64,000 bases of DNA, from assembly GCA_021173225.1 (NCBI GenBank), contig JAJOLK010000003.1, positions 100,436-164,435 on the forward strand, given 5' to 3'. The position numbers and the translations under genes were made by a program. Positions 17,791 through 27,227 of the stretch are shown here, piece after piece. Position 1 is the stretch's first letter; every line of letters starts with the position of its first letter. The notes under the pieces were generated by a model. That model was given only the letters and a program-made list of their open reading frames with translations. It had not been told where the DNA came from and did not search any database. The stretch is from Phycisphaerales bacterium PN19_bin_20 (GTDB lineage Bacteria; Planctomycetota; Phycisphaerae; Phycisphaerales; UBA1924).

Positions 17791-18735
17791 ATGCCCCCGT
17801 CCGTGAACGGCCAAGCCCTGCACGCCTCTGAGCTGGCGGCCAAGCTGCGCCTTCTGCAGGCACAGCTCGCTGACGCCGCGCCGCGCGAGCGCGAAGAGGC
17901 CCTGGCCGACACGCTCGAGCACTCGCTCAAGCCGCTGAGTGCCTCCGACCGCGCGGTGCTCACGCGCGAGCTGGTCGAGCTGCTCCGCGGCGCCGGCGCA
18001 GCTACGAGCAGCGGCGAGGCACAACGCCCGACCGGCGGCAGCGTGGTGCAGGCACCGCAAGAGCCCAAGACCGCGCAGCAGGCCGCCAATGACCTCGCAG
18101 AGCGCTTCACAACCCTGAGCAAGGACGAGCAGGCCGCGCTGGTGCAGTGGCTCAAGGACGCCGGGGTCATCCCCGCGGGCCCCAGCGGGGCCGCGCTGCC
18201 CGGCAGCGTGGGCATCGTGGCCCGCCGGGCCATCGGGCTCTCTGACAGCGCGCCGGTGGACGAAGCGCGCCTGGCCGAGGCCGTCGCCAGCCTAAGCGGG
18301 ATCATCCGCGGCCTGCATGGGTACGTAGGCCCCGCGTGGGAGCGACTGAGCCCCAAAGACCCGCGGCCGATCGGTAAGCAGATGCTCCGCGCGTACGCCG
18401 ACTTTGCCGCCGGCCAGAGCGTTGATGCCAAGGCCGCCGCCAAGGAGGCCGAAGAGTTTCGCCTCATCGCCCTGGGCATGGTCGCGGCTCTCGCGCAGCT
18501 TGGCAGGATGGTCGCCGCCGACATCATCAGCCGTTACCACCCAGACGCGATCCGCGACGGCGCCGGGCAGGGCGGGCTGCTGACCGACAAGTCAGTAGTT
18601 TGCTGGAAGCACTACGAGGGCCTCTGGGAGGGGCGCGACCGCGATCAGTCCAAGGCCACCGTCGAGCGTCAGCTCAACACGCTGATTGTCGAGACGATCT
18701 GGAAGGTTCGGCCCGCCGGCGGCGGCAAGCAGTAG
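17791..18735 (+). CDS. unrecognised protein heading the type VI secretion island
   Basis: A 314-residue soluble protein with no signal peptide or membrane segment. The N-terminal 70 residues are charged and helical (ASELAAKLRLLQAQLADAAP), then a Gln/Thr/Pro linker, then a helix-rich C-terminal half containing EEFRLIALGMVAALAQLGRMVAADIISRY and a Trp-containing end (VCWKHYEGLWEGRDRDQSK). The helical end loosely recalls the C-terminal region of the FHA-domain accessory protein TagH, but no FHA domain is present; this is a weak resemblance, not an assignment. Its position 123 bases upstream of tssK on the same strand suggests an accessory or baseplate-linked role. Confidence 0.6.
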   Translation: MPPSVNGQALHASELAAKLRLLQAQLADAAPREREEALADTLEHSLKPLSASDRAVLTRELVELLRGAGAATSSGEAQRPTGGSVVQAPQEPKTAQQAANDLAERFTTLSKDEQAALVQWLKDAGVIPAGPSGAALPGSVGIVARRAIGLSDSAPVDEARLAEAVASLSGIIRGLHGYVGPAWERLSPKDPRPIGKQMLRAYADFAAGQSVDAKAAAKEAEEFRLIALGMVAALAQLGRMVAADIISRYHPDAIRDGAGQGGLLTDKSVVCWKHYEGLWEGRDRDQSKATVERQLNTLIVETIWKVRPAGGGKQ

Positions 18736-18858
18736 CATCATCCGCGCCGGCGCGCGTGCGGCGTTTGATGGTGGTTCCGCGGCACCGGCCGCACGAGTGT
18801 CGAGACGAAAGTTCGCAGCCAGGCCCGCGCACCGCGCAGGCCCGCCGCAGGAGAAGGC

Positions 18859-20229
18859 ATGTCGATCACCCCGGTCCACTGGCACGAAGGCCTCTTCCTC
18901 CAGCCCCACCACCTGCAGCGCCTCCAGCGCCTCGTTGATGTGCGGGTTGGCGGAGAGCGCGCGTTCGCGCACGCGTACCCCTACGGCGTGCTTGACCTGC
19001 GCCTCTCTACCGACGCGCTCGCCAACGGGCAGGTCAAGTTTGACCGCCTGCACGCTGTCACTCGCGGGGGCGTAGAGGTCTGCGCGCCAGAAACGGCCGA
19101 CCTGCCGGCGCTGGACGTCCGCCGATACCTGGCATCAAGCCCCAAGCCCTTTACCGTCTGCCTGGGCGTCCCGCTCTGGCACGCCAGCCGAGCGAACACG
19201 GCCGACCCATCGGCCCCCGAGGATCCTCGCGACAAGCGCATCTACCGCGTGGCTGAGGAGCAGGTCCACGACGAGAACACCGGCGAGAACGCCCAGCCCG
19301 TGCAGGTCCGCCGTCTGGCGGCCCGACTGCTGGTAGATATGGAAGACACCAGCGACCTTGACGTGCTTCCGCTGGTCCGCATCGGGCGCAGCGCCGGGCA
19401 GGACGTCAGCCTGCCCAGGCCCGAGCCGCGCTTCATCCCCGCGTGCCTGCGGCTGTCGGGGTCGGTCACGCTTCGCCGCATCGCGCGCGACCTGGCCGAC
19501 TTCATCGAGACCGTCCGCCAGGAGCAGGCCCTGCAGCTTCGCCCGGGTTGGAGCCCCGACAACCTGCGCGGGCCACAGGTCGTGCAGGTCATGCGCTTGA
19601 TGGCGCTCAACCGCTTCGCGGCCCGGATGCCCGCGCTGCTGGGCAGCGCCGACAAGTTCCACGGGCCCAGCCCGCTTGAGCTGTACATGGAGCTGCGCGG
19701 GCTGCTCGGTGAGCTGGTCGCGTTCCACGCCGACCGTGATCCCTTCGAGGCCGCCGGGTACGACCACGACAACCTCGGCGAGGTCTTTGAGGATTTGAAC
19801 CAGAAGATCCGGTTCTACAGCAAGCTCACGCAGGGGCGCGTCAAGAAGGTTGTCTTCAAGCCCGAGGACCGTGACCTGGTCGCCGAGATCGAGCCCGCCG
19901 ACGCGACCGAACCCAAGGACATCTTCCTTGGCATCAAGACCAAGATGGACACCCGCGCCCTGGCCCAGTTCATCGAGGACCCCGAGCGGTTCAAGATGAT
20001 GCCCTTCGCGCAGAAGCGTCTAAAGATCTTCGGCGTCAAGCTGGAAGAAGAGCGTCACCCGCCCATGGAGCTGGGCACGCCGCCGGGACAGCACTACTTC
20101 CGCCTTAACCGCGCCGAGAGCCAGAAGGTCTGGGACCGCATCGCCACCGAGCGCAAGCTCGCGCTGGTCTGGCCTGAGATGGACCGTTTCGACTACGAAG
20201 AGGTCGCGTTGCACCTGACGTACGCCTGA
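18859..20229 (+). CDS. tssK: type VI secretion baseplate subunit TssK
   Basis: Trimeric adaptor that links the type VI baseplate to the TssLM membrane complex. The 456-residue product starts with the hallmark VHWHEGLFLQPHHLQ at about residues 6-20, and the rest keeps the family's length and pattern, including YMELRGLLGELVAFH, the RFYSKLTQGRVKKVVF region and the C-terminal HYFRLNRAESQKVWDRIATERKLALVWP. An AGGAG ribosome binding site precedes the ATG. It is followed by tssL after 53 bases, the common tssK-tssL-tssM order. Confidence 0.95.
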   Translation: MSITPVHWHEGLFLQPHHLQRLQRLVDVRVGGERAFAHAYPYGVLDLRLSTDALANGQVKFDRLHAVTRGGVEVCAPETADLPALDVRRYLASSPKPFTVCLGVPLWHASRANTADPSAPEDPRDKRIYRVAEEQVHDENTGENAQPVQVRRLAARLLVDMEDTSDLDVLPLVRIGRSAGQDVSLPRPEPRFIPACLRLSGSVTLRRIARDLADFIETVRQEQALQLRPGWSPDNLRGPQVVQVMRLMALNRFAARMPALLGSADKFHGPSPLELYMELRGLLGELVAFHADRDPFEAAGYDHDNLGEVFEDLNQKIRFYSKLTQGRVKKVVFKPEDRDLVAEIEPADATEPKDIFLGIKTKMDTRALAQFIEDPERFKMMPFAQKRLKIFGVKLEEERHPPMELGTPPGQHYFRLNRAESQKVWDRIATERKLALVWPEMDRFDYEEVALHLTYA

Positions 20230-20282
20230 TTTGACACGGCCCGCATTTAGCCGCCTCGTCTCTTACTTGCCGCAAACTCACC

Positions 20283-21101
20283 ATGGCCACCACCCCAACC
20301 ACCACCGCCAGCGCACCCACCGCCGCCGCCAAGGCCACCCTCGCTGAGCTCTGCGAGCCGCTGTTCCAGCACGTCGCGTACCTCAACCGCGTCGGGCGCG
20401 AGGCGCGCGGGGCGATCAACATCGACGCCGCGACCACGGAAGCCGAGCTCGAGGGGCTGATGAACCAGATCAAGCAGCAGGCCCGAGACTCGCGCGAGAC
20501 CAGCGCCGCCTGGAACGAGCGCGTCGAGTGGGCCCTGATCGCCTTCGCCGACTTCGTCATCCGTGAGAGCAAGCTCCCCTTCGCCAGCCGCTGGCGCGGG
20601 CTGGGTCCAAAGCGCGGCAACCTAGTCCTTGACGAGCAGTTCTTTGACGACCTGACCAAAGAGCTCGAAGGTACCGGCCCCGAGACCGTCCAGCGACTGG
20701 AGGTCTACTACCAATGCATCGGGCTGGGCTTCCAAGGCATGTACGCCGGCCAGCCTGATGCGATCCGCAAGGACCTCGCCGGGCTCCAGAAGCGATTGAG
20801 TGTCTTGACCGGCCGCAACGCGGGCCGTGGCGAGGAGACCGACCGGGTCTCGCCCGACGCGTACGACCACACCAACACCACCAAGCTGACCATCGACACC
20901 GGCCGCTGGCTGATCCCCATCGCCATTGGCCTTGTGGTCATGCTGGCGGGCATGGTCGTGGCCAACATTTTGACGTACCGCCAGGCCCAGACCGGGCTCG
21001 TTGAAGAGCTGGCCCGCATCGAGGCCCGCAGGCCCGAGCTGGCCCGCGCCGCCGCCGCCATGCCCATCGCTCCTGCCACGCCCGCGGCTCCTGCCAACTA
21101 A
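20283..21101 (+). CDS. tssL: type VI secretion inner-membrane protein TssL (DotU/IcmH family)
   Basis: Inner-membrane subunit of the type VI trans-envelope complex, partner of TssM. The 272-residue protein has a cytosolic helical DotU domain (LAELCEPLFQHVAYLNR, WALIAFADFVIRE, DEQFFDDL, LEVYYQCIGLGFQGMY) followed by one C-terminal membrane segment near residues 214-238 (LIPIAIGLVVMLAGMVVANIL) and a short Ala/Pro-rich tail. It has no OmpA-like peptidoglycan-binding extension, as in many classical TssL proteins. No strong Shine-Dalgarno sequence is seen before the ATG. Confidence 0.93.
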   Translation: MATTPTTTASAPTAAAKATLAELCEPLFQHVAYLNRVGREARGAINIDAATTEAELEGLMNQIKQQARDSRETSAAWNERVEWALIAFADFVIRESKLPFASRWRGLGPKRGNLVLDEQFFDDLTKELEGTGPETVQRLEVYYQCIGLGFQGMYAGQPDAIRKDLAGLQKRLSVLTGRNAGRGEETDRVSPDAYDHTNTTKLTIDTGRWLIPIAIGLVVMLAGMVVANILTYRQAQTGLVEELARIEARRPELARAAAAMPIAPATPAAPAN

Positions 21102-21158
21102 CGCCCCCCTCCCGACTCCCCTCCCGACGCCCCCCCTCACGACTGGGGTCCTCCCTGA

Positions 21159-21202
21159 TGCTGACTTGGTGCTGACTCAGTGCTGACTCAGTGCTGACCG
21201 CA
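21159..21202 (+). repeat. 11-bp tandem repeat in the tssL-tssM gap
   Basis: Four successive 11-bp units resembling TGCTGACTCAG start at 21159, 21170, 21181 and 21192; the second and third are identical. They lie in the 115-base gap just before the tssM ribosome binding site (AAGGA), so a change in copy number would alter spacing but not a protein. Confidence 0.85.
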
Positions 21203-21216
21203 AGGACGAACCGACC

Positions 21217-24200
21217 ATGGCCGACGTGTTTCAAAAAGTCTCCGAGTTGCCCCCCGCGACCAAGGTCGCCGGGGTTGGCTCGGTCGTGGTCGTAGGTTCC
21301 GCCGGTGCGGGCTGGCTCAGCGGCAACTGGGTCATGGTGCTGCTGATCGTGCTGATCGCGGTCGTCGTTGCCGCCGCGTGCATCTTCTTGTACCGCGTGC
21401 TGGTTGCCCAGGCCGAGAACCGCCGCGCCAAGGCCCTCGAGGGCTCGCTTAAGAACGCCGCCGCCTCGGGTGCCGGCGCGGGCGAGGCCGAGCTCAAGGC
21501 CTACACCGCCAAGCTCAGCCAGCAGTTCCAAAAGGGCGTAGTTGAGTATCAAAAGGCCGGCAAAGACCTCTACAAACTCCCCTGGTATCTCATGGTCGGC
21601 CCCCCGGGCTGCGGCAAGACCGAGGCCATGCGCCACAGCGAGATCGGCTTCCCACCCGCCCTGACTGACCCGCAGCAAGGCGCGGGCGGCACCATCGGCA
21701 TGAACTGGTGGTTCACCAACCAGGCCGTCGTGCTCGACCTCGCCGGCCGCGTCATCATGGGCAAGGACACCGACGCGACCAGCGGCAACGAATGGCGCGA
21801 GTTCCTCGAGCTGCTCAAGAAGACGCGCCCGCGCTGCCCGATCAACGGGATGTTCCTCGCCGTTGATATCGACACGCTGGTCAAAGACTCGGCCGAGGCC
21901 CTGAGCAAGAAGGCTTCCAAGCTCGCTCAGCAACTCGAGACGATCCAGCGGATCCTCGACGTGCGTTTCCCGGTCTACGTGGTCATCACCAAGTGCGACA
22001 AGATCACCGGCTTCAAAGAGTTCTTTGAGGACCTCAACAACCCCGAGCTCGTCCATCAGATGATGGGCTGGTCCAACCCCGCCGCCAGCCTCGATGAGCC
22101 ATTCAAGCCTGAACTGGTCGACCAGCACCTCGCCCGCGTTCGGCAAGACCTCACGGCCCGCCGCAAGCGCCTGCTGGGCGACCCGGTCCACAGCCAAGAC
22201 CCCGCTGGCCGCCGGACCGACGAGGTCGACGCGCTGTACGCCTTCCCCGCCGCGCTCACGCAGATAGGCCCGCGCTTGCGCCGGTTCCTTGACACCATCT
22301 TTGTCGCTGGCGAGTGGTCGCCCAAGCCGCTGTTCCTGCGTGGCATCTACTTCACCAGCTCTATGCAAGAGGGCCGCGCCCTTGACGAAGCGCTGGCCAA
22401 AGCCCTGGGCATCAACGTGGCCGACCTCCCGGCCGACACCAGCATGCGCCGCGACCGCGCGCTGTTCCTGCGCGACATGTTCCTCTCCAAAGCCTTCAAA
22501 GAGAGCGGGCTGGTCACCACCGCCGGCAACGTTACCAAGGCCATGCGTCTGCGCCGCGCCGCCGTCATGGGCGCGGGCATCGCCGCCGCCGTCATCTTCA
22601 TCGCCTTCAGCTTCATCTACGGCTCGCGCCTCTCCGCCAGCATCGGCCGCCCGCAGGGCGTCTGGCAGCGCGCCAGCGCCGCCGCCCGCGCCGCCGGTGA
22701 GGCACCCCTCTCGGTCATCGAGCGCACGCCCGAGGGCGTCAAGTTCCGCCCCGCGCGCCCGATCGCCGACGGTACCCTCGTGGGCCTGCTTGACGACACG
22801 CTGGTCACCAGCGCCGCGCCGCTGAGCACCCCCTGGATCTTCAAGCCCGCCGACTGGCTCCCCGGCGTCAGCACCGACACCGCCGAGCGCCAGCAGCAGG
22901 CCCACCGCCTGCTGGTCCAGAGCGCCATCCAGCCGCTGATTGGCGAGTCGCTCGCCCACGTTGCCAGCCCCGCCTCATGGGATTCGCCCGAGAAGGCGCA
23001 GCGCTCCGCCGCCGCTCTCGCTGAGCTTGTCCGCCTGCACGTTCGCGCCAAGGGCCTGCGGCCAAAGGGCCAGCCCGCGCCACTCCAGCACCCGCTGCTG
23101 GCCGAGCTGGCCCAGACCAATACCGCCCTGCCTCGCACACTCGCCGGCCCGCGCGATGAGCTGCTCAACGTCGCCGCCCTCGCCGCCGCGCTTGACCCCA
23201 AAGGCCTCGAAGACCCCGCGACCCGCGCGCAGGCCGACCGCTTCGCGCAGATCATCGCCGCCACCTACACCCTCGGCGGCAGCGTTGACACCCTCGGCCC
23301 CTCACCCGCCGACGGCTCAGCCGCCCTCCTCACCAACCTTGGCGACGCCTGGCCACCGACGGCCTTCAACCTGCCCGTCGCCTCCGGCGCCACCCTCCCC
23401 GCCGAACTCACTCAGGGCGTCAAGCACTTCGCCGCGCTGCTCAAGAGTGAGCCTGCGGCACTGACCGGTGCCAAGTCCCTCGAAACCGCCATCGATGAGT
23501 TCACCAAGGCCGAGACCGCACTCGCCGAGGTCCGCTGGCCCACCGATGAAGGTCAGCGCCGCAACGTAGAGGCGTACAACCAGGCCGCCGCCACCTTCAC
23601 CGAGCGTGCCAGAAGCCTCGACGCGGCACTGACCAAGCTCGACGCCGCCCGCAAGGGCCTGGGCGGTGATGAGCTCAAAGCCCTCGCCGATGGCGAGAAG
23701 GCGTGGCTCAATCAGACCGACGAAGCCAAGAAGCAGCTCCTCGACGCGCTCCCCGAACCCCCGACGTCCATCGCCGGTGCCATCGGCGGCGCTGCCGGCA
23801 GCACTGCGGGCAAGGCCCTGGGCGGTGGTGATGTCGCGGCAAAGGCCAAGCAGGGCGAGAAGCTCGAAGGTCTGTTCAATGACCCGGCGCGCGAGCCCTT
23901 CAACGCCTTGGCCCGCCAGATCGATGAGGTCGTCAAGGCCGAGCGTGATGTAGTTGCCAGGCTCTTTACCGACCGCCGCAAGTCTGTTGATGACGCGATC
24001 AAGAAGCTCGGGTCTCTCGCCGGTGCCGGGGGCAACCCCATCGATGAGGCCCGCGCCCGGGCCGAGCGGATCAAGGGCCTGCTCGGCGCGCTGACGCCGC
24101 CAGAGCTGGCCACCGCCGCCCGCCTCAAGCTTAAGGACAACCTCGCAGAGGTTGAGCGTCAAGTCGCTGACCTGCGGGCCCGCATGATCCCCGCGGGCGT

Positions 24201-25677
24201 TGCCGCCTCGTCCGACAGCGCCGGCGCAAGCATGCCCCAGCGCGTGCTCGCCAGCGCGCTGGCGCGCCGCAAGACCAGCGCGCTGATGGCGTACTTCGAG
24301 GCCGCCCGCGAAGAAAACTGGGGCGTCGCGGTTGAGAACGCGTCGGCCAACGCCGAGCGTCTGCGCCTGTTCGATATGGAGGGCGTCGCTTGGGCGCCAA
24401 CGTTCAGTTTCGAGCGCGATAGGCACCCCGAGGGCGCGGTGCCGGTGTTTGAAGGGTGGAAGGCCGCCCTCGACACGCTCGACACCCCGGCCGCCGCGGG
24501 CCCCGGTGCCGTGGGCGTCTTGACCGGTGCCCTGGCCGATGACAAGCTCCGCGGCGCGGCAGACGAGTTCGTCACCGCCGCCGCGACCTACCTGGGCGAG
24601 TACACCGACTACTGGACCAAGCTGCGTGACGGCACCGGCGTGCGCCCCGAGGCGTTCACCGCCTGGGCCCCGTTCCAGGCCGCCCTTGCCGAGGTCGCCG
24701 TTACCCGCGTTTTGGCCCGGCAGCGGACGCACTTCCAGAGCGTGCGGGCCGGACTTGATGCGGTCAAGCGCGTGCCCGCGCAGGTCGCGCGTCGTCAGGG
24801 CGTCAGCGCCCAAGACCTGCTCGACGCGCTCCCCGGCGCGGTAGATGAGAAGGAAGTCAGCGACGTGATTGACCGCTGGCGCGCCCTCAGCCGCGACCCG
24901 CAGAAGGCCGCCACGCAGTGGAACGCACGCAAGGCCGAGTACAAGCTCACCACCGGTACCGGCGGGCGGTTCCTCGCCACCCTCGTGCGCGAGGGCGAAC
25001 GCCTGCTGGGCGACGAGGCCGGCCAGAGCGTCGAACGCTCACGCGCAATCGTCCGCGCCGCCAACCGCTTCCCGCTTGCCCGCGGCGGTGCGGGCTCGAT
25101 GACCGTCGATGAGGTTCGCGCCGCCGCCGACGCCGCCGAGATCCTCGCGGGCGTCTCACGCAAGGAAGGTGACGAGGCCAAGGCCAAGCAATATGAAGCG
25201 ATCGCCAAGGTCGCCAGCGGCTTGCTCGCCGAGCGCACGGTCATCCTCCGCCCGGTGATCGGGCGCGACAACGACGCGAACGCCCAGCGCAAGTTCATCG
25301 TCGCCCGCGCGCGCGCTGGCGGGGTTGAGGCCGCCGCCGCCGTGCCCGGCTCTGCGGGCTTCATCAGCCACACCAAGCTCGCCGAGTCTGGCCTGCGCGT
25401 CAAGATGCCCGGCGGGACCGCCGCCATCGAGTTAGCCACCGACGACCGCGCCGTCAAGGCCGAAGTCACCCTCGAATACCGCAAGACCTGGGAGGCTATC
25501 GAGATGATCCTCTCGCCCGCCGCCGGTGAGGTTCAGCCACCCGCCGGCATCCCCGGCGTGGTCGTCCCCGTCCCCGTCCCCGGCACCAGCTTCCAGTACT
25601 GGCTCGCCATCGAGTTCAACCCGCCTCTGCCCGAAGAGCTCGCCAAGTGGCCAAGCGCCGGCAACTGGCCCAACTAA
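21217..25677 (+). CDS. tssM: type VI secretion membrane protein TssM (IcmF family)
   Basis: Large inner-membrane/periplasmic protein that forms the type VI envelope channel with TssL and normally TssJ. The 1486-residue product has two N-terminal membrane stretches (residues about 10-62), a cytosolic NTPase-like domain with intact Walker A GPPGCGKT near residues 129-136, a third membrane segment near 450-470 (AGIAAAVIFIAFSFIYG), and a long periplasmic part. The end (MILSPAAGEV, FQYWLAIEFNPPLPEEL) fits the C-terminal IcmF region. An AAGGA site lies ten bases before the ATG. It is longer than the usual 1100-1300 residues. The tagF gene follows after 67 bases. Confidence 0.94.
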   Translation: MADVFQKVSELPPATKVAGVGSVVVVGSAGAGWLSGNWVMVLLIVLIAVVVAAACIFLYRVLVAQAENRRAKALEGSLKNAAASGAGAGEAELKAYTAKLSQQFQKGVVEYQKAGKDLYKLPWYLMVGPPGCGKTEAMRHSEIGFPPALTDPQQGAGGTIGMNWWFTNQAVVLDLAGRVIMGKDTDATSGNEWREFLELLKKTRPRCPINGMFLAVDIDTLVKDSAEALSKKASKLAQQLETIQRILDVRFPVYVVITKCDKITGFKEFFEDLNNPELVHQMMGWSNPAASLDEPFKPELVDQHLARVRQDLTARRKRLLGDPVHSQDPAGRRTDEVDALYAFPAALTQIGPRLRRFLDTIFVAGEWSPKPLFLRGIYFTSSMQEGRALDEALAKALGINVADLPADTSMRRDRALFLRDMFLSKAFKESGLVTTAGNVTKAMRLRRAAVMGAGIAAAVIFIAFSFIYGSRLSASIGRPQGVWQRASAAARAAGEAPLSVIERTPEGVKFRPARPIADGTLVGLLDDTLVTSAAPLSTPWIFKPADWLPGVSTDTAERQQQAHRLLVQSAIQPLIGESLAHVASPASWDSPEKAQRSAAALAELVRLHVRAKGLRPKGQPAPLQHPLLAELAQTNTALPRTLAGPRDELLNVAALAAALDPKGLEDPATRAQADRFAQIIAATYTLGGSVDTLGPSPADGSAALLTNLGDAWPPTAFNLPVASGATLPAELTQGVKHFAALLKSEPAALTGAKSLETAIDEFTKAETALAEVRWPTDEGQRRNVEAYNQAAATFTERARSLDAALTKLDAARKGLGGDELKALADGEKAWLNQTDEAKKQLLDALPEPPTSIAGAIGGAAGSTAGKALGGGDVAAKAKQGEKLEGLFNDPAREPFNALARQIDEVVKAERDVVARLFTDRRKSVDDAIKKLGSLAGAGGNPIDEARARAERIKGLLGALTPPELATAARLKLKDNLAEVERQVADLRARMIPAGVAASSDSAGASMPQRVLASALARRKTSALMAYFEAAREENWGVAVENASANAERLRLFDMEGVAWAPTFSFERDRHPEGAVPVFEGWKAALDTLDTPAAAGPGAVGVLTGALADDKLRGAADEFVTAAATYLGEYTDYWTKLRDGTGVRPEAFTAWAPFQAALAEVAVTRVLARQRTHFQSVRAGLDAVKRVPAQVARRQGVSAQDLLDALPGAVDEKEVSDVIDRWRALSRDPQKAATQWNARKAEYKLTTGTGGRFLATLVREGERLLGDEAGQSVERSRAIVRAANRFPLARGGAGSMTVDEVRAAADAAEILAGVSRKEGDEAKAKQYEAIAKVASGLLAERTVILRPVIGRDNDANAQRKFIVARARAGGVEAAAAVPGSAGFISHTKLAESGLRVKMPGGTAAIELATDDRAVKAEVTLEYRKTWEAIEMILSPAAGEVQPPAGIPGVVVPVPVPGTSFQYWLAIEFNPPLPEELAKWPSAGNWPN

Positions 25678-25744
25678 GAGCATCGCCAAACGTCCGACAC
25701 CCCCGAGGCCTCAACACCCTTCCAACGCCCCGGAGCTTGCCAGC

Positions 25745-26914
25745 GTGATCAGCCTCAGCAGTAAAACCCGCGGCCCCGCCGGCGTCAACGTCGGGGCCTT
25801 CGGCAAGCACCCCGCCTGGGACGACCACGTCGACCACCTGGGTGATCAAACCTCTGTCATCAGCGCCTTCCGCGAAGCGTTCTACGACCAGGCCATCGGC
25901 GGGAACATCGACGCCGGGACGTGGGACCCACCCGCCATCGCGCCCGCTGCCACAACCACGCCCCTGCCATCCACGCTCCCGCCAGCTGCGCCCGCGCCAG
26001 CCGCTCCTGCGACAGCCGCGCCTACCAGCGCCGTGCGCCCCTTCGGACACGTGCTTATCACCGGCGGACCAACCGAGTGGATCGTCGCCCGCGTCTGGGC
26101 CAGCAAGGACGGCCGCGGCCGCACGCGTTATCCGATGGTCGCCTGTGCGCACGTTCAGAACACCGGGCCCGACTGGGCCCTGGCCGTCGCGCTGCCCGCG
26201 CTAGAGGCACTGGAAACCGAGCTGCTCGCCGCGGTCTCGCAAGAGCAGGCCCGCGCCGCCGTCGCTGCTTGCCGCCAACGCCTGGCCGACCGGCTTGCTG
26301 ATGAGATTCGGGCCGGGCGTGACGTCCGATCTGACCAGCTCGTTGGCCCGCACGTCGTGGGGCGCTTGGCTGATCGCCCCGAGATGACCGCCCCCGGGCC
26401 CGTGGGTGATCCCGCGCTGGGTTGGCGCCGCACGCTCCAGCAGATTCTTCTCGAGCTCGCTCCCTACCGCCTCGGTGCCAGGGCCTCCGCAGGGACCCTT
26501 GCGCAGCATGTGCGCGTGCCGATTGCCGCCGACGTTGCCCCCGATCGTGCGCTCGCGGAGGTCTGGTCACTGCTGATGGGGACCGTCGCTGTGGGCACGC
26601 CCATGGGCGTTGTGCGGCCACTTGCTGACCCTTGGGTGGATGCGATCGTCGGCCCGGTGACCCCGGCGGTGCTGGCCTGCCTCAGGCTCGGGCCCGCCAA
26701 GATCGCGCTGTCCACCCAGGTGCCGTACGAGCTGGACCAGCCGGCCATCGACGCGCTTTCTGCCCAGGTTTTGGCCTCTGCCCCCGCCGCCAAGTCCGCC
26801 GCACCAAAGCTGGCACAGCCTGCGGCTCGGATCGAGCGAGGGTGGATGTGGATCGCCCTGGGGCTGCTCGGGCTGATCGGCATCGGGGTCTGGGTGCTGA
26901 TGACGGCAAACTGA
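25745..26914 (+). CDS. tagF: TagF-domain protein with C-terminal membrane anchor
   Basis: TagF proteins are post-translational modulators of type VI activity. The N-terminus VNVGAFGKHPAWDDHVDHLG near residues 16-35 and the following TEWIVARVWASKDGRGRTRYPMVACAHV fit the TagF/ImpM fold. I chose the GTG at 25745 because the TagF homology begins at once; upstream in-frame codons overlap tssM. An Ala/Pro-rich loop (PPAAPAPAAPATAAPT) lies between the first helices. The 389-residue length is nearly twice a typical TagF, and the chain ends in a hydrophobic helix (MWIALGLLGLIGIGVWVLM), predicting a tail anchor in the inner membrane. Role inferred from family and position directly after tssM. Confidence 0.82.
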   Translation: MISLSSKTRGPAGVNVGAFGKHPAWDDHVDHLGDQTSVISAFREAFYDQAIGGNIDAGTWDPPAIAPAATTTPLPSTLPPAAPAPAAPATAAPTSAVRPFGHVLITGGPTEWIVARVWASKDGRGRTRYPMVACAHVQNTGPDWALAVALPALEALETELLAAVSQEQARAAVAACRQRLADRLADEIRAGRDVRSDQLVGPHVVGRLADRPEMTAPGPVGDPALGWRRTLQQILLELAPYRLGARASAGTLAQHVRVPIAADVAPDRALAEVWSLLMGTVAVGTPMGVVRPLADPWVDAIVGPVTPAVLACLRLGPAKIALSTQVPYELDQPAIDALSAQVLASAPAAKSAAPKLAQPAARIERGWMWIALGLLGLIGIGVWVLMTAN

Positions 26915-27227
26915 TCGCCCGGACGCCTTAAGGGTGCCGGACCCCAGCCAAAACTCGACAAGATGCATCTGAGATAATCTATAAGATGAGCTTTGAGCGC
27001 GCCTGCGGCGGCTTGTGGGGCTTGACGGCCCATCTTGGGTTTGTTATGGTCTGGTTGGTCGTCCGGTAAGGCTTGTCGGGTATGCTGCGGTTTTGGGAGG
27101 AGCGGCCGGCGGTCGCGGCTCGGTCGTTGGTCTACCTTGATTGGTCGGTCTGTTCGGCTGGTTTGATCTCGTGAGTCGTTGGTCTTTCTTGGGTTTATCG
27201 CCGCGGAGTGCGGCCGGAGATTCAACA
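26915..27227 (+). promoter_or_regulatory. leader and promoter region of the two-partner secretion genes
   Basis: An unusually AT-rich patch for this DNA holds TCGACA at 26955-26960 and TATAAG at 26980-26985, a sigma70-like pair with a wide 19-base spacer; GATAAT at 26973 is an alternative -10. The rest of the leader, about 240 bases, is T/G-rich on the plus strand (many GGTT and GGTC runs) and contains no gene I can support. A GGAG sequence ten bases before 27228 is the likely ribosome binding site for tpsB. Confidence 0.4.

Noticed and set aside
20938-22959. 673-codon open frame antisense to tssL/tssM
   Set aside because: It mirrors the codon pattern of a clear TssM gene, starts without a ribosome binding site and shows no recognisable protein family. 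Long antisense frames are expected in DNA this GC-rich.
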